From assembly GCA_902496265.1 (NCBI GenBank), contig CABVAD010000051.1, positions 1 through 7,824 of the forward strand: a stretch of DNA of 7,824 nucleotides, read 5' to 3'. Positions 5,626 through 7,824 of this stretch are shown piece by piece. The position numbers and the translations under genes were made by a program. This stretch comes from an uncultured Oscillospiraceae bacterium. GTDB taxonomy: Bacteria; Bacillota; Clostridia; Oscillospirales; Acutalibacteraceae. Each line of letters begins with the position of its first letter. Position 1 is the first letter of the stretch. Under the pieces are notes generated by a model. It searched no databases and had not been told where the DNA came from. It saw nothing but the letters and a program-made list of their open reading frames with translations.

Positions 5626-6057
5626 TTAACCTGCGGGAAAAGATAATTTATGTAAGGTTTCTTTAATAATAGCAAGCGCCTCATAGGGATCGGCGGCAGA
5701 GCTTACAGCGCTCTCAATAGGGCAAACGCCGTCGCCTGCACGGTTTATAATCTGCGGCACAAGTATTTCAAAAACCACCTTTATACCGTTCTTTTCGAGT
5801 ACGGCTTTTGCGTTTTCACTCAAAACCCCCGCCCACACAGAGGTTACCCCGAGCAGTACATATAGGTATGCCGCACCCGCGCCGACGGTTTTATCAGCCG
5901 CGGAAAAGCCCGAAAAATCACAGTCGGATTCTAAAAAGCCGAGCAAAGGCTTAACACCTCGTTCGCGCGAGGCGTACTCGGTTTCACCTTTTAAAAGCAC
6001 ACAGGTATACCCACCGCTCTTCAGAATTTTTTCCGCGTGCCTAATATCACTTAGCAT
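5626..6057 (-). CDS. DUF1893 family protein (TM1506-like, deaminase-like fold)
   Basis: The 143-residue product matches the DUF1893 family, whose structural representative TM1506 has a cytidine-deaminase-like fold but no established activity. Recalled family landmarks are visible: GGYTCVLLKG (15-24), SRERGVKPLLGFLE (30-43), ADKTVGAGAAYLYVLLGV (54-71), the strand around VWAGVLSENA, then PQIINRAGDGVCPIE (101-115). No canonical zinc deaminase set (HAE or CAE helix followed by PCxxC) is in the corresponding place. The frame is open 13 codons further upstream, but the ATG at 6057 fits the family N-terminus and has GGAG 11 bases upstream. It overlaps the end of the transporter gene by 11 bases, which indicates coupling. 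The role is unknown; the context suggests work on the transported compound. Confidence 0.85.
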   Translation of the reverse strand: MLSDIRHAEKILKSGGYTCVLLKGETEYASRERGVKPLLGFLESDCDFSGFSAADKTVGAGAAYLYVLLGVTSVWAGVLSENAKAVLEKNGIKVVFEILVPQIINRAGDGVCPIESAVSSAADPYEALAIIKETLHKLSFPAG

Positions 6058-6601
6058 AATCCGGATTTCTCCGCTTTTTAACAATAATCGGCACAAGCAA
6101 AATCTGAATCACAATACCCGGGATTCCCGCAATTATCGCGTTTACCGCCATAGTAAGCGCGGACATACCGACTCCGAAAATATATACCGAAGCGGCAGTT
6201 ATGACTATTCGCGCAAATCTTCCCGCAAGACATACGGCAAGCACCTTAAGCGCAAAGTTCATTTTTGCGTTTTTAATAAGTCCTGCAAAAAGTCCGAAGC
6301 AAAAAAGCTCGGCGGTCATAAAGGGGAGCAAGGCGGCAGCAGGCATTCTGCTTATCGCATAGCTTAAAATCGGCGATATAACGCCTGCCGCCGCGCCCGC
6401 TGACGGACCTGCGCAAAAGCCCAGTAAAATAACGGGTAAATACATAGGCATAAGCGCCTGACCCAAAGCCGCGCCTGTACCCGTAAGTACGCCCGCCGCG
6501 TGAACAATCTGCGGAAAAATTACCGCTGCCGAAACGGTCACAAAAATATACAGAGCCTTACGGCCTAATGATAATTTTGAAGAATTAAAAGCCTTTTCCA
6601 T
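6047..6601 (-). CDS. ECF transporter S-component-like membrane protein
   Basis: A 184-residue, very hydrophobic protein with about six predicted membrane segments (roughly 16-36, 50-63, 67-83, 88-109, 115-136 and 150-173), small-residue-rich helices and a positively charged C-terminus (KKRRN). MPMYLPVILLGFCAGP (51-66) followed by a Gly/Ala-rich helix is typical of substrate-binding S components of energy-coupling factor transporters, which pair with shared EcfA/A'/T subunits encoded elsewhere. Substrate cannot be assigned; it is not clearly BioY, ThiT, RibU or similar. The ATG at 6601 is preferred over a GTG at 6613 because that GTG lies inside the ribosome binding site AAAGGGTG. It follows the reductase gene by 23 bases and overlaps the DUF1893 gene by 11, so all three are probably co-transcribed. 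Confidence 0.75.
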   Translation of the reverse strand: MEKAFNSSKLSLGRKALYIFVTVSAAVIFPQIVHAAGVLTGTGAALGQALMPMYLPVILLGFCAGPSAGAAAGVISPILSYAISRMPAAALLPFMTAELFCFGLFAGLIKNAKMNFALKVLAVCLAGRFARIVITAASVYIFGVGMSALTMAVNAIIAGIPGIVIQILLVPIIVKKRRNPDYAK

Positions 6602-6610
6602 AACAAATTT

Positions 6611-6618
6611 CACCCTTT
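6611..6618 (-). promoter_or_regulatory. Shine-Dalgarno site deciding the start of the S-component gene
   Basis: AAAGGGTG on the minus strand sits 9 bases before the ATG at 6601-6599. The alternative in-frame GTG (6613-6611) is part of this site and has no good ribosome binding site of its own, so the shorter 184-residue product is favoured. Confidence 0.6.
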
Positions 6619-6624
6619 TTAAAT

Positions 6625-7728
6625 TTATTTCATATCGCCGGATATGCGTTTTAGCTGTTCCCTTATTTTAATGCCCTGAGGACATATTCTCTCACATCCG
6701 CCGCACCCGATACATTCGTCCGCCGATTCAATAATACCGTGTAAAGCTGTTTTTGCGCTTTCACGGCTGCAATTTGCCGAAAGGTATTTGTTATATTCTG
6801 CAAATATTTTTGAAATCGGTATTTGCTTAGGGCATTGTCCCGCACAGTAATCACAACCCGTACAGGGGATGCGTTTGTATTCTCTTATCAGTTCGCGCAC
6901 CCTATCTGTCGCCCGAAGCTCCGCGGCGTCAAGCGGAACAAAATTTTTCATTGAAGCAATATTATCCCTCATCATATCCATATTTCCCATACCCGAAAGC
7001 ACCATAAATACCTCAGGATAACTTGCGGCATAGCGTAAAGCAACCGAAGCATAACTGCCGCTGTTAAGCCCGTCAAGTACCGCGGCGGCTTTTTCAGGTA
7101 AATTTACAAGGGTTCCGCCCTTTACAGGCTCCATCACTATAACCTTTTTGCCGTGCTTAACCGCGACATCATAGCACGCTTTGCTCTGTACAGCGGGATC
7201 GTCGTAATCAAGATAATTAATCTGAAGCTGAACCGCCTCGATAAAGGGCTGCTCGGCAAGAATCATATCAAGAATATCCGCGGTATCGTGAAAGGACATA
7301 GCGATATGCCTAACCCTGCCCTGCTCTTTCAGACGCTTTACAGTTTCAAAAGCGTTACAGCGCTTATGCTTTTTGTAAAGCTCCCTGTTAAGACAATGGA
7401 AAAGATAAAAGTCAAAATATTCAACACCGCATAGCTTAAGTTGGCTTTCAAAAAGCGGCAGAATGTCCTCCTCCTTTTCAAAATACGGGTCAGAAAGCTT
7501 ATCAGCAAGCACAAAATCTTCCCTTTTATATCTTGCGGAAAGACAGTCGCGAATCGCGGTCTCACTTTTTCCTCCTATGTAGCCGTGCGCGGTATCAAAA
7601 TAATTAAAGCCCGCCTCCAAAAAAGCATCTATCATTCGGTTAAACTCGTCGTAATCAACCTCGCCGTTCTTCATCGGCAGGCGCATACAGCCAAAGCCGA
7701 AATTTTTCTTAATTTCATCAAAGCTCAT
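6625..7728 (-). CDS. Aldo/keto reductase with C-terminal 2[4Fe-4S] ferredoxin domain
   Basis: A 367-residue oxidoreductase of the aldo/keto reductase superfamily fused to a ferredoxin-type tail, a form common in anaerobic Firmicutes. The barrel opens with FGFGCMRLPM (10-19). The catalytic tetrad is visible: D45 and Y50 in FDTAHGY, K76 in LADKLSD and H110 in FYLFHC. A normal barrel continues to about 280. The tail carries two CxxCxxCxxxCP motifs, C289-C292-C295-C299 and C339-C342-C345-C349, suited to two [4Fe-4S] clusters that could pass electrons to or from the active site. It is cytoplasmic, with no signal or membrane segment. The start has AGGAGG 7 bases upstream. It is the first gene of the module with the transporter component and DUF1893. 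The substrate is unknown; many such proteins are only annotated by family. Confidence 0.93.
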   Translation of the reverse strand: MSFDEIKKNFGFGCMRLPMKNGEVDYDEFNRMIDAFLEAGFNYFDTAHGYIGGKSETAIRDCLSARYKREDFVLADKLSDPYFEKEEDILPLFESQLKLCGVEYFDFYLFHCLNRELYKKHKRCNAFETVKRLKEQGRVRHIAMSFHDTADILDMILAEQPFIEAVQLQINYLDYDDPAVQSKACYDVAVKHGKKVIVMEPVKGGTLVNLPEKAAAVLDGLNSGSYASVALRYAASYPEVFMVLSGMGNMDMMRDNIASMKNFVPLDAAELRATDRVRELIREYKRIPCTGCDYCAGQCPKQIPISKIFAEYNKYLSANCSRESAKTALHGIIESADECIGCGGCERICPQGIKIREQLKRISGDMK

Positions 7729-7763
7729 ACCGTTACCTCCTCATATTGTTCGGATTAATTAAC

Positions 7764-7793
7764 AAACAAGCAGCCGCATAACAGCGGCTGCTT
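7764..7793 (-). terminator. Hairpin, likely terminator of an upstream minus-strand gene
   Basis: AAGCAGCCGC (minus 7793-7784) pairs perfectly with GCGGCTGCTT (7777-7768) across a 6-base loop. On the minus strand the stem is followed by GTTTGTTAATT, a moderately T-rich tail; on the plus strand the tail is A-rich, so minus-strand termination is the better reading. It would end transcription coming from beyond the right edge, about 40 bases before the reductase start codon. The remaining bases to 7824 show no gene. Confidence 0.65.
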
Positions 7794-7824
7794 AAAATAT
7801 AATTATTATCGAAAAAGCCGTTAT

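Noticed and set aside
6031..6057. HAE tripeptide at residues 7-9 of the DUF1893 protein as a possible deaminase zinc motif
   Set aside because: It is in the N-terminal helix, no PCxxC follows at the right distance, and this position is not the one used for zinc in deaminases.
5626..6096. Longer form of the DUF1893 protein starting at 6096
   Set aside because: The extra 13 residues do not resemble the family N-terminus and the ATG at 6057 fits both the family and the overlap with the upstream gene.
7729..7767. Promoter for the reductase gene (TTGTTT with TATGAG, spacer 18)
   Set aside because: The predicted transcript start would fall at or beyond the ribosome binding site AGGAGG, so it could not make a translatable message.
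1..7824. Mobile elements, CRISPR arrays, tRNA or rRNA genes, defence systems
   Set aside because: No transposase or integrase motifs, no regularly spaced direct repeats, and no tRNA-like or rRNA-like segments were seen; nearly all sequence is accounted for by the genes listed.

Overview
The window looks like the chromosome of an anaerobic, endospore-forming low-to-mid GC Firmicute, most likely a clostridial relative of Oscillospiraceae/Ruminococcaceae. The evidence is: AGGAGG-type ribosome binding sites; the gene order rplS-lepB-ylqF-rnhB-yraN; a spore-germination gene (ypeB); an aldo/keto reductase with a two-cluster ferredoxin tail; and an ECF-type vitamin/small-molecule transporter component. 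The taxonomic placement is inference. All sizeable genes lie on the minus strand, so the window is transcribed from right to left. The only plausible plus-strand gene is a very small lipoprotein near 5.5 kb.

Reading in the direction of transcription (high to low coordinates): a strong hairpin near 7780 is probably the terminator of a gene beyond the right edge. Next comes a three-gene module: a ferredoxin-type aldo/keto reductase (7728-6625), an ECF transporter S-component-like membrane protein (6601-6047) and a DUF1893 protein (6057-5626). The last two overlap by 11 bases. A 276-base gap follows. It holds a 38-codon plus-strand gene with a lipoprotein signal peptide and its own good promoter, divergent from ypeB (5349-4024).

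The ypeB stop codon sits three bases from the -35 box of a good vegetative promoter that drives rplS (ribosomal protein L19, 3822-3478). A structured leader of about 160 bases precedes rplS and may carry autoregulation. A strong intrinsic terminator follows rplS, and beyond it lies a tightly packed run: lepB (signal peptidase I), ylqF/rbgA (50S assembly GTPase), rnhB (RNase HII), yraN (nuclease-fold protein) and a zinc dipeptidase of peptidase family M19 that runs off the left edge. Junctions in this run are a 4-base ATGA overlap, gaps of 4 bases, and a TTG start whose ribosome binding site overlaps the previous stop codon. It is therefore very probably one operon, with the terminator after L19 acting as an attenuator.

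No mobile element, CRISPR array, tRNA, rRNA or phage gene was seen. Most of the window is conserved housekeeping DNA. The parts most worth a second look are the tiny lipoprotein gene, the L19 leader with two repeated CCUUACGG hairpin motifs complementary to the Shine-Dalgarno sequence, and the reductase/transporter/DUF1893 module of unknown substrate.
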